Program-made: the position numbers and the translations under genes
Notes under the pieces: generated by a model
Databases searched by the model: none
Told to the model about the DNA's origin: nothing
The model's input: only the letters and a program-made list of their open reading frames with translations
Shown here: piece by piece, positions 5,002-5,878 of the stretch
How positions within the stretch are numbered: position 1 is the first letter of the stretch
Layout: each line of letters begins with the position of its first letter
Assembly: GCA_035318505.1 (NCBI GenBank)
Contig: DATHEQ010000347.1
Coordinates: forward strand, 1 to 5,878
Origin: DASWDH01 sp035318505
GTDB lineage: Bacteria > Myxococcota_A > Polyangia > Polyangiales > Polyangiaceae
Direction of reading: 5' to 3'
Length of the DNA: 5,878 nucleotides

Positions 5002-5787
5002 CTACTTGGCAGTCGCGCGGTGGATCTTCACCTTCATCTTGGGCGGGTTCTTGGGGCGCTCGCCTTGCACTTCGACGCTGGCGAGCTTGTGCACCATCTC
5101 TTCCGGACCGCATTCGCCGAAGATCGTGTAACCGTTGTCGAGGTGCTTTGCGAGCGCGTCGGTGATGAAAAACTGCGCGCCGTTGGTGTTGGGGCCACGG
5201 TTCGCCATGCAGAGCAATCCGGCCCGATCGTGGAGCGCGTTTTCCCAGACCTCGTCGGGGATGACGTACCCCGGTTCACCGGAACCGATGCCTTTGGGGT
5301 CCCCGCCTTGAATCATGAAGCCCTTGATGATGCGGTGGAAGATGGTGCCGTCGTAGGCGGGCTTTTTCACCCACTGCCCTTCGGGGTTTTTCCAGGGCCG
5401 AATCCCGCGCGCGAGGCCGACGAAGTTTGCGACCGTGACGGGGGCCTTGTCCTCGTAAAGCTTGCATTCGAGCGTTCCGACGTCGGTTTCGATGGTGGCC
5501 ATGAGCGCTCCCGTGCCTTCGAGCCCCTCGGTGGCTTCAGCCAGCGAGAACTTGCCGGCGAGCGGATCGTCGGGAGACGGTCTGACGCTCGCCACCGGGC
5601 GCGCCGGGATATGCGCACCGGGGGCTTGCGGGGCTGGGCGCTCGATCGGGCCGCCCGCACTCGTCGAACCGGACGGCGACTTGTTCTGTTCTTCGGACGA
5701 CGGCTCGCTCGGTGTCGATCGGCAAGCAGAGACGGCGAGCAGGGCCAATAGCGCGGTTCGAATGGATGGGTGAGCGGTGGCGATCAT
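5002..5787 (-). CDS. Cyclophilin-type peptidyl-prolyl cis-trans isomerase, lipoprotein
   Basis: A 261-residue precursor from the ATG at 5787-5785. It catalyses cis-trans isomerisation of X-Pro bonds and probably acts as a foldase outside the cytoplasm. The N-terminus is a signal peptide (hydrophobic ALLALLAVSA) with lipobox VSAC and lipidated Cys22; +2 is Arg, so outer-membrane anchoring is likely. A Ser/Pro/Gly-rich linker spans about 23-75. The cyclophilin domain covers about 93-257: IFHRIIKGFMIQGGD (149-163) with the catalytic Arg152, Phe157, Met158 and Gln160, then MANRGPNTNGAQFFIT (194-209) with Gln205 and Phe207, then HLDNGYTIFGEC (215-226). Where human CypA has Trp121 and His126, this protein has His215 and Tyr220, so low cyclosporin affinity is expected. 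The start has AAAAGGGGG upstream, ending 3 bases before the ATG. An in-frame ATG at 5805 (MAKRGPM...) would add six residues including KR and is a fair alternative. The stop TAG is 12 bases from the convergent neighbour. Confidence 0.93.
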   Translation of the reverse strand: MIATAHPSIRTALLALLAVSACRSTPSEPSSEEQNKSPSGSTSAGGPIERPAPQAPGAHIPARPVASVRPSPDDPLAGKFSLAEATEGLEGTGALMATIETDVGTLECKLYEDKAPVTVANFVGLARGIRPWKNPEGQWVKKPAYDGTIFHRIIKGFMIQGGDPKGIGSGEPGYVIPDEVWENALHDRAGLLCMANRGPNTNGAQFFITDALAKHLDNGYTIFGECGPEEMVHKLASVEVQGERPKNPPKMKVKIHRATAK

Positions 5788-5794
5788 GGGCCCC

Positions 5795-5823
5795 CTTTTG
5801 GCCATGCGCGTTCCACGCGTCAA
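5795..5823 (-). promoter_or_regulatory. Possible promoter of the cyclophilin gene (good -35, poor -10)
   Basis: The minus strand has TTGACG (5823-5818), 5 of 6 to the -35 consensus. After 17 bases comes CAAAAG (5800-5795), only 3 of 6 to a -10, which also overlaps the purine-rich ribosome-binding stretch. If real, transcription would start at about 5788 and the ATG at 5787 would be nearly leaderless, ruling out the start at 5805. The evidence is weak. Confidence 0.2.
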
Positions 5824-5878
5824 GCGTGCCGATCGCGACCCAAGCACGACGCGCGCGCTGCTGGCTTCTCGGCCTAAC

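Noticed and set aside
5020..5751. Plus-strand 243-codon frame over the cyclophilin gene
   Set aside because: Antisense to a clear cyclophilin; no recognisable domain and a composition typical of reverse-strand shadows.

Overview
The window looks like ordinary chromosomal DNA from a high-GC deltaproteobacterial-type genome, most likely a myxobacterium (Myxococcota, perhaps Polyangia/Sorangiineae). The reasons are the strong GC bias, proline-rich lipoproteins with a 'PPPPDAG'-like segment just after the lipidated cysteine, and the sequence character of the fatty-acid and cyclophilin genes. This placement is inference from style, not from a marker gene.

Layout, left to right: (1) 1-197, minus strand: the N-terminal part of a proline-rich lipoprotein that runs off the left edge. 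(2) 198-614: a 417-base stretch with no convincing gene, holding two inverted repeats, an AT-rich patch and a 9-bp direct repeat. (3) 615-3458, minus strand: a four-gene unit transcribed in the order yceD (DUF177) - rpmF - fabH - fabD. yceD and rpmF are 5 bases apart, rpmF and fabH 71, fabH and fabD 2. (4) 3459-3654: a divergent promoter region with a perfect 12-bp palindrome and a second inverted repeat. It has a plausible sigma70-like promoter facing each way, and both place the transcript start almost on the ATG. (5) 3655-4989, plus strand: a 444-residue multi-pass membrane protein resembling GT-C-type glycosyltransferases. (6) 5002-5787, minus strand: a cyclophilin-type peptidyl-prolyl isomerase made as a lipoprotein, converging on the membrane protein gene with a 12-base gap. 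(7) 5788-5878: its upstream region, to the right edge.

How the genes work together: YceD/DUF177 is linked to 23S rRNA accumulation and L32 is a large-subunit ribosomal protein. FabH starts fatty-acid chains from acyl-CoA and malonyl-ACP, and FabD makes the malonyl-ACP. The unit therefore couples ribosome assembly to the start of membrane-lipid synthesis, as in many bacteria. Its content is unusual: plsX, normally between rpmF and fabH, is absent, and fabG/acpP/fabF do not follow fabD closely. The two lipoproteins and the membrane protein are envelope functions with no evident link to the fab unit.

I found no mobile element, CRISPR array, tRNA, rRNA or defence system, and nothing that amounts to an undescribed system. 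The points worth a second look are the pruned fab cluster, a Met at the FabH acyl-gate position, the YceD insert with lost cysteines, the altered cyclophilin pocket residues, and the structured non-coding stretches.
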